Below, one piece after another: positions 42,101 to 49,720 of a stretch of 64,000 bases of DNA (position 1 is the first letter of the stretch; the number at the start of each line of letters is the position of its first letter). The stretch is taken from NCBI GenBank assembly GCA_964471235.1, contig CAYYGL010000001.1, positions 62,001 to 126,000 on the forward strand, in the 5' to 3' direction. The position numbers were made by a program, and so were the translations under genes. The notes under the pieces were generated by a model, which ran no database searches, was not told where the DNA came from, and saw only the letters and a program-made list of their open reading frames with translations. The stretch is from CAYYGL01 sp964471235 (GTDB taxonomy: Bacteria; Calditrichota; Calditrichia; RBG-13-44-9; J075).

Positions 42101-42934
42101 ATTTTGAACTCTCATTAATTCCGCTTCCGCGGTTTTGCCGTTTACTTTTTCTTGCTTCGGTAAGCTGCCGGGATAACGGGCAACAAATTCCTGGTAAACT
42201 CCTCCGGCTTCCCTGCACAGGTCATCATACAGATGAAAGACCGGCTTAAATTGGGGATAAGAAAAGATGGGAGCTTCCGGAGATTTAAAATGCCGGATTT
42301 TCGGTGAGATTGCCGACACTGCCCGACGCTGTTCTTCCGGAGAAAGCTCTACCCCCAGCCAGCCTAAAATTCGTCTTAACTCCGCCTCCGGATTATGAAA
42401 AAAAGCATCATAATGGGTTACCAGCCGCTCTTCCGGCTGAGTGGCATCCAATAAAATGCGGTTGTAATGGTACCACAGGTGCAGTCCCAGGGTATACGAA
42501 AACCCGTTCCGCTGCCTCAAGGATTGGGCAACCTCCCGGGGATCGCGCAGGCTTACAATGACTTTGACGCCGGGAAGCAGACTTTTCCAGAAAGGGAAGG
42601 TGAGGCAATTGCGCGGGTCTTTCCAGCCCCAGAATTCATGCCCGGTGAAGTTCCGCAGATGTTTTTCCGCTATGGGACGAATCAGTTGCATGGGCATTGA
42701 ATTTGTCCAATCCGGCGGGTATTGGGGGATATAATCCCATGCGCCCCCCAACAGATTTAAAATTTCCTCATTAATTGCCACAAAATCCAGGTTTTCCCAG
42801 AATCCTTCCGGATTCTCCTTTGCAGCCGGCATGATCTGCTCTTCCGGGCCCAGGTATAAACCGGCAAGATTTAACATTCGGGTAACCATAGAAGTACCGG
42901 AACGGTGCATTCCTGCAATGCATATCGGATTCAT
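39164..42934 (-). CDS. Giant fusion: sulfotransferase, TPR, two GT2 glycosyltransferases, TPR
   Basis: About 1256 residues from ATG 42934, six bases after AGGAG; the ATG at 42955 overlaps the previous stop codon by four bases and lacks a site. Residues 1-270: sulfotransferase with the PAPS 5'-phosphosulfate loop GMHRSGTSM and the 3'-phosphate segment VIVSLRDPREVAQSL. About 285-410: TPRs. About 450-700: GT2 with SIIIPVFNKVEFTRQCIE and NNDTEP. About 755-980: second GT2 with SIVILTFNQ and NNDVVV. About 1010-1250: TPRs. So it may join sugars and add sulfate. No signal peptide; probably cytoplasmic. It overlaps the sulfatase-fold gene and ends a four-gene series. Confidence 0.92.
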   Translation of the reverse strand: MNPICIAGMHRSGTSMVTRMLNLAGLYLGPEEQIMPAAKENPEGFWENLDFVAINEEILNLLGGAWDYIPQYPPDWTNSMPMQLIRPIAEKHLRNFTGHEFWGWKDPRNCLTFPFWKSLLPGVKVIVSLRDPREVAQSLRQRNGFSYTLGLHLWYHYNRILLDATQPEERLVTHYDAFFHNPEAELRRILGWLGVELSPEEQRRAVSAISPKIRHFKSPEAPIFSYPQFKPVFHLYDDLCREAGGVYQEFVARYPGSLPKQEKVNGKTAEAELMRVQNLIRNGQQEAALQRLQEIVARYPKSGLAHNELAAIYYQKGDKKSALHHFENAVQFDPQNMIAKMNLADLYAELGENERALELFVEILKEKPDDLHTLLQAGQLYFLLGFIEESAWCYEEVLRRDPENQIARESLEYQQTERQKAAKASTSLDESGSEEQVLPEIYPQSPPASEVKVSIIIPVFNKVEFTRQCIETLYQNTPGDAPEFSFEVIVVDNGSTDDTKTFLKEAADKYPNFYYVINPDNLGFSRACNIGAHYARGKYLHFLNNDTEPLPNWLPPLVEVLDVDETVGATGSKLLFPDGTIQHAGVVVVENHILPDHLLARHFYYKKPGDYPETNGMRTYKVLTAASLMIRREIFQKVGGFDEGYWNGYEDVDLCFKIYQDGWKLIYQPHSVLIHYEQQSGAQRFIKVSENVKRLHERWLGKIKPDLILKKDNHRYLAKERELQPYSPPRELTSVKDSPDISAMIAERFQPRETLVSIVILTFNQLDRTKECLASIEKHTGIPHEVIVVDNGSTDGTVNYLRKWAKKHDNFHLIVNKTNKGFAAGNNQGIEQAKGDYVVLLNNDVVVSEGWLEGMLSAFEKDSTIGLVGPMTNYISGEQMEPDAAYKDLAEFEAFARNYRVVHKDQVNAVVRLVGFCLMIKREVIEKIGLLDERFGKGNFEDDDYCLRASIAGYKLALAREVFVHHYGSSTFKGNKINYQKMLDKNRAIFIEKWKDLETPQALWLLHLIEKARLDAEKEDKAGQKWALERAFSLSPGNREILELYENFLNNNGKEGEILSILKQYHAIRPDDAEVCNLIGVRLWENGEVSKAISYFQQAWQHHPENPQYMKNLADAYLTTEQFEEAIALYIHLIRTHPKDMDAYQRLADLYIEDGNFQAAAELLDAALSHQPNNETLLEKRRLLNTPRLYVAHQLVMQGEKEAASQLLSECVKEDGEQLKESELRLISKLYREMGDSEQARLFEEKADAAPVISPV

Positions 42935-42951
42935 TTTATGCTCCTTCTTTG

Positions 42952-44295
42952 TCATTCAATATATCCCAAATCCCGAAGTCTTTCTTCGATGATCTGTGCT
43001 TCTTTGCTGTTGATATCCACAAAATGGGAACGGTTGTCTTCGAGTTGTTCATCCACAAATTGCTCCATCTCGCTGGCAATCTCCGGGTAAGTTTCGATCA
43101 CGTTGTGGGTTTCCCGGGGATCGCTTTCCAGGTCCCAGAGTACCCGGTGGGTAACGCCTTCCGCCTCCACCCGCCAGTATTTCCAGCGGTTGCTTTTTGC
43201 CCCCCGCAGGTAACAGCGGCTTTCAAATTTTTTTCCGCCGCTGCCGTTGGCTTCGATGTATATTTTCTCCTGCTCCGTCGGCTTGAACAACGAAGTACTT
43301 TCCGGAACCTCCCCGGGAATTTTCTCAATACCAGCCAGGTCCAATAACGTGGCGAAAATATCGGTTTGGGAGCGCAGCTCCCGGGATATCCTGCCCGGCC
43401 GGGTGTGCTCTTCATCCACAATGATTAACGGCACCCGCACCAGGTCTTCGGTCAGATGAAACCCGTGCCCCACCACATTATGGGCGTAAATTTTGGCAGT
43501 GACATCCCCCAACTCTTTTTCCAGTGCTGCATACCAGCCGTCGTAATCAAAGCCGTTGCGTTGTTCCCGGGAGAATCGCTGGTACAATTCCAGAACGGCT
43601 TTTTCGTTTCCACCCAATTGTTCATTCAGCAGGTAATCTTCCGGCAGCCGTTCCCCGTGATCTCCCATGTAAAGCAGGGAGGTCCCTCGGAAATCCACCT
43701 CCCGGAACATCAGGTGCAGATAGTGATCCACAAAGGAGAGGGCGCGGTCGTAAGCGGTTTGCCCGAAATCCGGTGTGTTGAACGGTTCGGGATTCTGATA
43801 CGGCTGATGCGCTTCCCAGAAATGAAGTACCAGAAACCAGGGTTCTTGCAGGCGGGGAAAGAAATCTCCCAGGTATTGTAAAAATCCCCGGTGCAGGTAT
43901 TCCTGGCGTTCCCGGGTGCGGTAATGCATAAACCCCCGGTTTAATCCGGTTTCCGGTATCAACGGACCGGATACTTCCGCATAGGTATGATACCCGTGGT
44001 GCCCCAGGATTTCCGCTACCGTTTCCACCTCTTCCAGCAAAGAATAACGGGAATGTTCTTTGATGCCATGCCGAACCGGCAGCCTCCCGGTAAACATGCT
44101 GGCAAAATTCGGGGAAGTGGTGCTGGACACCGAGTGAAAGTTGGTCCAGGTGGTTCCCCGGCTGCGTAAAAATTCCAGAAATGGCAGCCGGGCGCTGCGA
44201 CGGGTTCCGGGAGTGCTTCTCGGTAAATCCAAAACTGTCTTTTCCCCGCGGGCACAATCTACCACAATCATTAAAATGTTTTTCATCTTCTTCAT
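42952..44295 (-). CDS. Sulfatase/alkaline-phosphatase-superfamily enzyme with Thr at the nucleophile position
   Basis: 447 residues. Metal sites of the superfamily are visible: MIVVDCARGEK at the start and YMGDHGERLPE around residue 215 (the DH pair), with VGHGFHLTEDLVRVPLII later. The nucleophile segment reads T60-S-P-N-F-A-S-M-F-T-G. Type I sulfatases have Cys or Ser here (C/S-x-P-x-R), turned into formylglycine; Thr instead is the choice of phosphoethanolamine transferases and LTA synthases. So it is more likely a phospho- or phosphono-transferase or hydrolase than a sulfatase. No signal peptide. AGGAG precedes it; 24 bases after the GT4 fusion gene. Confidence 0.85.
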   Translation of the reverse strand: MKKMKNILMIVVDCARGEKTVLDLPRSTPGTRRSARLPFLEFLRSRGTTWTNFHSVSSTTSPNFASMFTGRLPVRHGIKEHSRYSLLEEVETVAEILGHHGYHTYAEVSGPLIPETGLNRGFMHYRTRERQEYLHRGFLQYLGDFFPRLQEPWFLVLHFWEAHQPYQNPEPFNTPDFGQTAYDRALSFVDHYLHLMFREVDFRGTSLLYMGDHGERLPEDYLLNEQLGGNEKAVLELYQRFSREQRNGFDYDGWYAALEKELGDVTAKIYAHNVVGHGFHLTEDLVRVPLIIVDEEHTRPGRISRELRSQTDIFATLLDLAGIEKIPGEVPESTSLFKPTEQEKIYIEANGSGGKKFESRCYLRGAKSNRWKYWRVEAEGVTHRVLWDLESDPRETHNVIETYPEIASEMEQFVDEQLEDNRSHFVDINSKEAQIIEERLRDLGYIE

Positions 44296-44319
44296 TGCTT
44301 TCTCCTCAAGGCAACATAT

Positions 44320-45921
44320 TTAGGATACTTTCCCATTTCCGGTTTGCGGTTCCGGGGAAACTTTGTGAAAGACCCCCATCCAGCCCAGGTTTTCTTCCGG
44401 ATCAGCTTCTATTTCATGGATTAACCGAAATCCTTCCGCTTCAATTTTCTTCACCAGATCGTCCTGTTCCACCAACTGACGTTGGGTGCGAATGGCGAAA
44501 AAGCTGCCGGTTTTGCGCAGGGCGTTTAACAGGGTGTTCATGCGTTCATTTTGGGGCAGATGGTGGTAAAGCCCCAGAAACAGCACAATATCATATTTAT
44601 CCAGCAGCATCCCATTTTGCCGGCTGGTAAAGGCTTCCCAGGAACTTAAATCTGCGCTACGAAACTCAAACTCTTTTACCGGGGTTTGGGAGAGAATCTT
44701 TTTGGCAATCTCTACCCGCCCGGGATCCAATTCATAGCCGTGAATTAACTTACATCCGTTATTAGCAAAATAGCTGGCAATGACTCCCTCGGCAGCGCCC
44801 AGGTCTAATACCGTGCTGTCGCGGCAATTTTCGAATAATACTTCCAACCCGGAGAGCCGCAATTTGGGGTCCCATTTCCCATACAGTCCGTATTCCGGCA
44901 TCCGGAAATACGATTTTACCCGGGGCTGATAAATGATGGAAAGCAGTTGACTGGCATAGGACAGCCAGGTAAAGGAACGCATTCGCTGGGCTGCGCGAAA
45001 AGCAATTCCCCCGGCGAGTGTCGGATCAGCCGTCAGGCGGCGGATGCTGTCGGCAATTGCCCGGCTGTTTACTTCCGGCAATACCAGGGCAGTCCCCATG
45101 TTTTCCGCAAAGTCGATGGTTCCGTGTGGAGTGACAATGCTTGGCACGCCACACGCCATTGCTTCTGCGGCGCTGTTGCACCAGCCGGCGCGGGTTTCGG
45201 TGCTGACAAAAATATCTATCGTTTGGTAAAAATTGCGTAAATCTTCTCCATATAGCGGTCCGTAAAACCGAACTCGTCCCTGACGCTGCCAGTTGGCGAA
45301 TTGCCCGGCAAGTCCGGGTGGTGCGGCACCAAAAAGGTGCAGGGTGTATTCATCCGGCAGTAATTCCAACGCCTGGAGCAGGGGCAGTGGATTTTTGGTC
45401 GCAAATCCGCCAATTGCCCATTCGGACGGCTGAGCCGGAAAAGATTTGAAAGGAGCGGGATAAAACAAATCACCGTCCACCGCGCCGGGTAAAAAGTGAA
45501 AGGCATCGGCAGAGAGTTTGCGGAAATCTTTTAACTGCCAGTGGGAATTGTTAGCCACCACGATGTGGGGTGCGAACAGCTTATTCACCAGCGCAAAACG
45601 GGAATAGAGTGAAGTGTCATTTAATATATGCTGCACCCGAACACCGAAGCGGGGCAATTTTAGCAACGCCAGCAGACTCAGGGTCTGGTCATTCTCCCCG
45701 GCGCCGGGGACCATCACTGCATCCCAGGTTTGGGAACTTGCCTGCTCATAAGTTAAAATTTCTCCCGGAAAATTCTGCCAGTCAGTATGGGTATTGTTGG
45801 TCAACGATAAAAACCGCACTTGGTAACCAACCCGATTCAAAACCTTGGCAACATTGATAAAACGGCTGATTCCCCCATTGATGGAAAAGTTAAACCAGGC
45901 AACCAATATTTTTTTGTTCAT
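44320..45921 (-). CDS. Fusion of GT4 glycosyltransferase and class I SAM methyltransferase
   Basis: 533 residues. Residues 1-340: GT4 fold, with FSINGGISRFINVAKVLNR at the start and the donor-site segment ETRAGWCNSAAEAMACGVP. Residues about 360-520: methyltransferase with motif I VLDLGAAEG, then VLFLGLYHHLP and FAIRTQRQ. It could add a sugar and then cap or methylate it. No membrane segment. First transcribed large gene after the MerR-like gene (43-base gap). Confidence 0.88.
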   Translation of the reverse strand: MNKKILVAWFNFSINGGISRFINVAKVLNRVGYQVRFLSLTNNTHTDWQNFPGEILTYEQASSQTWDAVMVPGAGENDQTLSLLALLKLPRFGVRVQHILNDTSLYSRFALVNKLFAPHIVVANNSHWQLKDFRKLSADAFHFLPGAVDGDLFYPAPFKSFPAQPSEWAIGGFATKNPLPLLQALELLPDEYTLHLFGAAPPGLAGQFANWQRQGRVRFYGPLYGEDLRNFYQTIDIFVSTETRAGWCNSAAEAMACGVPSIVTPHGTIDFAENMGTALVLPEVNSRAIADSIRRLTADPTLAGGIAFRAAQRMRSFTWLSYASQLLSIIYQPRVKSYFRMPEYGLYGKWDPKLRLSGLEVLFENCRDSTVLDLGAAEGVIASYFANNGCKLIHGYELDPGRVEIAKKILSQTPVKEFEFRSADLSSWEAFTSRQNGMLLDKYDIVLFLGLYHHLPQNERMNTLLNALRKTGSFFAIRTQRQLVEQDDLVKKIEAEGFRLIHEIEADPEENLGWMGVFHKVSPEPQTGNGKVS

Positions 45922-45963
45922 CGTAGCTCCTGTTCCAATAGAATTGTGAACGGTTGTGGATGA

Positions 45964-46224
45964 CTACACTCGTTCGGTTTTAAATTTTTTCAACTTATTT
46001 TTTGCCCCGTTGATGCTGTAAAGTTCATCTTTCAGTAAATGTTTAATTTCGAGTAATTGGCGAATATGGTGATCGTTATAGAGGCGGTGTCCGCCCGGGG
46101 AACGCATCGGGGTAAAAAACTCGGAGAATTCCTTTTCCCAGTAGCGAAGAGTGTGGGGAGAAATTTTCAGGAGTTCGCAAACGTCTTTGACTTTTAAAAA
46201 TCCATTTTTGACAGTGCCTTCCAT
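45964..46224 (-). CDS. MerR-type HTH protein at the head of the glycan operon
   Basis: 86 residues: LKVKDVCELLKISPHTLRYWEKEF is a MerR-type recognition helix, followed by the MRSPGGHRLYNDHHIRQLLEI wing. It ends soon after, without a long effector domain, so it has only the DNA-binding part and a short helix. The GT4 fusion gene begins 42 bases downstream on the same strand, so it may control this operon or itself. Confidence 0.85.
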   Translation of the reverse strand: MEGTVKNGFLKVKDVCELLKISPHTLRYWEKEFSEFFTPMRSPGGHRLYNDHHIRQLLEIKHLLKDELYSINGAKNKLKKFKTERV

Positions 46225-46712
46225 AGCACAACCCTCTTATCTTCCGGCATAAGATTCCTGTGTAACGGATAGAAAGCCGGTCGGGCAGGTGGGGAGGGAA
46301 CAGATGTAACGAAATAAAGTGCGGGTTTGTTCGGCTAAGTCCATGCCATCTTCCTGCTTTCTTCCGTGAAACTTTGATATTTACTCTAACTTTTGTCTGA
46401 TATTCGACTCGGAGGTAACAGACTTTAGAAAAGGATGCGAAATGACCCTGGTTTAACATCTCCCATAATTCACCTTTTATCGAGGTTGATGATAAACCGA
46501 ACCCTTCATGTTGAGAGGGCGGTGGTCGCTACACGCTCATTCGGGAGGAAACAGGTGGTGAAGCTGGCGAGATTTGCGCAGGCATTGCCAAAGGGATTTC
46601 CGGCGCTGCGGATCATAATAAGGATAACCGATGATAATGGGAAGAGACTTTTCATTAACACCCTCGCTTATGAAGTTTGAATAATTAATCGGGCTATTTT
46701 TAATGCTCGCAG
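46225..46712. other. Spacer upstream of the MerR gene without a convincing gene
   Basis: About 490 bases. A frame at 46435-46680 has no ribosome site and no family resemblance and is not accepted. The leftward promoter of the MerR gene must lie near its start, but no clear pair of boxes was found. The following bases to 47096 hold palindromic and G/C-rich repeats listed separately. Confidence 0.3.
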
Positions 46713-46776
46713 CGGAGCGTCAAAACAAGTTTTGACGCTCCGTTGTAAACGTAGGAGCGACAAAATTTATTTTGTC
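46713..46776. repeat. Double palindrome of the GTCAAAAC/GTTTTGAC family
   Basis: First palindrome CGGAGCGTCAAAAC-AA-GTTTTGACGCTCCG at 46713-46742 (14-base arms, 2-base centre). Second, GACAAAAT-TT-ATTTTGTC at 46759-46776 (8-base arms). Same layout (two hairpins in a row) as 55954-56003; further members at 55471-55525 and 63340-63357. Confidence 0.85.
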
Positions 46777-46870
46777 GGTGGCACGGTTATTTAATCAAAC
46801 TCTATTAGCGAGGTGACGGTGAGCGACGGAGGGTGCCGGAACCACTTCAGCGGTTTATGGGGCAGAAAGG

Positions 46871-47023
46871 ACATCCCCCCCCCTTCTGGCGTAGCCATCC
46901 CTGCGGGAGAAGGGGGGAGTTTTATCGGGCTCCCATACCTGACTGCACGGCAGGCAGGCCTTCCAAGGGGGGTGTTAACCCCGCCCCCCTTCCGCCGGAG
47001 GCGTTCTTTCGGAAAAAGGGGGG
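46871..47023. repeat. Clustered C-run/G-run inverted repeats
   Basis: CCCCCCTTCT (46878-46887) pairs with AGAAGGGGGG (46908-46917). AAGGGGGG (46965-46972) pairs with CCCCCCTT (46984-46991), and CCCCCCTTCCG (46984-46994) can pair instead with CGGAAAAAGGGGGG (47010-47023). The region can therefore form alternative hairpins. Non-coding, just upstream of the AbiE promoter region; probably a spacer repeat. Confidence 0.6.
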
Positions 47024-47095
47024 ATGTGAAGCGAAACCGGGAGAACACCCGGGAACCACCAACAATGATTCAAAGTTCATTGTTCATTAAAAAAC

Positions 47096-47138
47096 TTGCA
47101 TTTCCTCTATGCTTGTGTATATTTGCATAGGAATTGCA
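47096..47138 (+). promoter_or_regulatory. Candidate AbiE promoter with overlapping inverted-repeat operator
   Basis: TTGCAT (47096-47101) and TATATT (47118-47123) are 16 bases apart. TGCATTTCCTCTATGC (47097-47112) and GCATAGGAATTGCA (47125-47138) are imperfect inverted repeats (a two-base indel) around the -10 box. AbiEi-type antitoxins are known to bind inverted repeats at their own promoter, so autoregulation is expected. The gene starts at 47151. Confidence 0.6.
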
Positions 47139-47150
47139 CAGGTGGAAAAA

Positions 47151-47747
47151 ATGAATCGAAAAGACCAGGTGCTGGAAATTATTCGTAAGCGCGGGATGGT
47201 TAAAGCTGCTGATATTGAAGCGCAGGGAATATCGCGAAATTATTTGTATATGCTTTATAAAAAAGGCTTCCTGAAGAAAATCGCCCGCGGACTTTATACG
47301 GTAAAAGATGCCCCCTTTACCGAACATTCGTCTATTATTGAAATCGCAAAACGTGTACCTCGAGCAGTGCTATGCCTGGTTTCCGCACTCCACTTTTATC
47401 AGGTTACCACCCAGGTTCCCCATGAAATTTGGATCGCTTTGCCCAGAGGGTCCTGGCGGCCGAAAATAGATTATCCCCCGATTAATATTACTTTTATGTC
47501 CACCCGGGCTTATGAATATGGAGTACAAAACCATATTATTAATGGTTCAACAATAAAGGTGTACAGTCTTTCAAAAACCATTGCCGATTGTTTTAAATTC
47601 AGAAATAAAGTGGGACTCGACGTGGCAATAGAGGCGCTCAGGGAATCCTTAAGAGCCCATAAAGTGACAGTAGATGAACTGATGAAAGCTGCCCACATTT
47701 GTAGCGTGTCAAAAATAATAAGACCTTATCTGGAAGCGATGGTATGA
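47151..47747 (+). CDS. abiEi: AbiEi-type antitoxin
   Basis: About 198 residues from ATG 47151, which follows AGGTGG by 6 bases. The N-terminal winged helix (KDQVLEIIRKRGMVKAADIE) and LYTVKDAPFTEHSSIIEIAKR, LCLVSALHFYQ, and SLSKTIADCFKFRNKVGLDVAI belong to the AbiEi / 'type IV toxin-antitoxin' antitoxin family. It represses the operon and counteracts the AbiEii nucleotidyltransferase. It overlaps the toxin gene by 4 bases (ATGA). Confidence 0.9.
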   Translation: MNRKDQVLEIIRKRGMVKAADIEAQGISRNYLYMLYKKGFLKKIARGLYTVKDAPFTEHSSIIEIAKRVPRAVLCLVSALHFYQVTTQVPHEIWIALPRGSWRPKIDYPPINITFMSTRAYEYGVQNHIINGSTIKVYSLSKTIADCFKFRNKVGLDVAIEALRESLRAHKVTVDELMKAAHICSVSKIIRPYLEAMV

Positions 47748-48685
47748 ATTCTTTGCCAAACATCGGCCATTCCGTGTTTCAGCGATTTTTAAACCGCGCC
47801 AAAAAGGACAAAGAAGATTTCAACTTATTGCTGCAGCGTTTTGGTGTTGAACGATTCCTTTACCGACTTAGCATCTCAAAACATGCCCAGCGGTTTATCC
47901 TTAAAGGCGCCAATTTGCTTTTTGTGTGGAAAGGTCAGAATTATCGGGTGACAAAGGACATTGATCTTGCGGGCATTGGTGAGGCGGATACCAATATAAT
48001 TCGGCGTGTTTTTCAGGAAATCTGCCAAATATCCTCTCCCCTGGACGATGGTATTCGTTTTTTAGCGGATACGGTTCAAGTGGAAGAAATAAGAGAAGAA
48101 GCCCCCTATGGTGGTATGCGGGTGAAATTGACCGGGTATTTGCACAATGCCAGGATACACTTGCAGGTGGATATTGGATTCGGAGATTTAGTAAAACCTG
48201 ATCCGGAAATTGTTCATTATCCGACCCTCCTGGATATGCCCGCACCTGTTTTAAAAGCATATCAAAAATATACCTTTATTGCCGAAAAATTTGAGGCCAT
48301 GGTTCAGCTTGGAATAGCAAACAGCCGGATGAAAGATTTTTTCGATGTCTGGTTGCTTCCTCAGTTACTCGAATTCAACGGAAAGGTTTTGGCTGATACG
48401 ATCGTTACCACTTTTGAAAGAAGAAAAACTAAAATTCCTGTAGAAAAATTTCCTTTTGTGTTCACTAAAGATTTTAGGGATGACCCTCAGAAACAGGCAC
48501 AATGGAAAGCATTTATCCGTAATGCAAAACCGGTACCGATTATAGAGGATTTTTCAGAATTGATAAGTGAAATAGCAGATTTCATGATGCCTGTGTTGGA
48601 ACAAATAAAAAATCCCGGGCTCGATTTATTCCAATGGCAGCCGGGAAAAGGATGGATTCAAAAAACAGTGAAAAATGAAGAATGA
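47744..48685 (+). CDS. abiEii: AbiEii-type nucleotidyltransferase toxin
   Basis: 313 residues. FILKGANLLFVWKG and RVTKDIDLAG hold the nucleotidyltransferase G-S/A and DxD catalytic motifs of the family, and IAEKFEAMVQLGIANSRMKDFFD, with KFEA and the KDFFD, is the second typical region. AbiEii proteins modify nucleic acid or NTP targets and can give phage defence by abortive infection. The pair starts with the autoregulated antitoxin. The first substituent of the GS motif is Ala here (KGAN); whether activity remains is unclear. Confidence 0.88.
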   Translation: MNSLPNIGHSVFQRFLNRAKKDKEDFNLLLQRFGVERFLYRLSISKHAQRFILKGANLLFVWKGQNYRVTKDIDLAGIGEADTNIIRRVFQEICQISSPLDDGIRFLADTVQVEEIREEAPYGGMRVKLTGYLHNARIHLQVDIGFGDLVKPDPEIVHYPTLLDMPAPVLKAYQKYTFIAEKFEAMVQLGIANSRMKDFFDVWLLPQLLEFNGKVLADTIVTTFERRKTKIPVEKFPFVFTKDFRDDPQKQAQWKAFIRNAKPVPIIEDFSELISEIADFMMPVLEQIKNPGLDLFQWQPGKGWIQKTVKNEE

Positions 48686-48842
48686 AAAACTGGCGGATTA
48701 TTTTGTAGAAAGAATCTTCTGCAAGATAGAAGTTACGCTTTTCCTCCTACGCTAAAGGATCCTCTTCGGGAAAAACTTTGTCAAACTTCATGAAGAGAGT
48801 GTAAACAAGAGGGAGGTTAAAAATCAGAGGAGAAACATTCAA

Positions 48843-49680
48843 ATGTATTGGCGGATTCAGTTTTTATTTTTAATGCTGCTGGCGGCTTCTCCATTGTTAT
48901 CCCATACCCCAGGTTGATCACATCTTCACCGGCGCCTGCCCTTTTTCGCAGATTTCTCCCCGGGAAGCGCGGCAGCGAGCCATGCGTCAGGCGCGGCTGA
49001 GCGCCATCGAGCAGCAGTGCGGGATTCATCTGTAATCGGAAACCATGGTGAAGGATTTCATGCTCAGCGGGGATTTCATCCACTCGGTTTCTTTTGGGCA
49101 GATCATTTCCGAGAAGATTGTGGAGGAAACAGTGGCGGTAGAACAAGCCGCCCTCAATCAACCGCCCCACCTGACCTACCGGGTGAAGATGGATATCCGG
49201 GTAAATTGCCAAAGCGGCCAGCCCGACCCCTCCTTTCGGATTCAACTCACCAGCAACAAGAAAACCTTTGTCAGCGGAGAAGAATTGATTCTTACCGTCA
49301 AATCCACCCGCGACTGTTACCTGACGATAGTCAATTACGCCGCTGATGGCAAGGTTTATCTGTTGATGCCCGGCACTTTGCTGGAGGATAATTTCCTGAA
49401 AGCCGGAGAGGCAATGGAAATACCCAATGCAGCGCAGCGGGAAAACGGAATCCACCTGAGCATGGCAACGCTGCCGGGAAGTACCGCTTCTTCGGAGGTC
49501 ATCCAGGTCATCGCCACCCGCCGCAAGATTGATTTTCTGGATGAACTGCAGGAAGAGCAGGGCTTCGGAGTGCTGCCCAACATCACCATTGCCGGGCAGC
49601 AATTGGCTCGCTGGCTGGCAGCCATCCCGGTAGCGGAACGCGCCATGGCGCAGATGGTGGTGGAGGTGCATGCGGAGTGA
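48843..49680 (+). pseudogene. Broken gene for a secreted DUF4384/LPP20-like protein
   Basis: ATG at 48843, after AGGAG, opens a signal-peptide frame (IQFLFLMLLAASPLLS) that ends at a TGA. Shifting by one base near 48915-48925, the reading continues VDHIFTGACPFSQISPREAR, RQRAMRQARLSAIEQQCGI and then meets TAA at 49033-49035; past it, the same frame stays open to 49680 with DUF4384-like features (ISGxxFVSGEELILTVKS, YLTIVNYAADGKVYLL). So at least one frameshift and one stop separate pieces of one gene. A shorter protein from ATG 49045 (211 residues) may still be made. Confidence 0.8.
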
Positions 49681-49720
49681 CATCAGGAAATCCCCCTGCC
49701 TCCCCTTTAAAGGAAGGATG

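Noticed and set aside
46435..46680. Open frame of 81 codons upstream of the AbiE region
   Set aside because: No ribosome site, no domain, and codon use unlike neighbouring genes.
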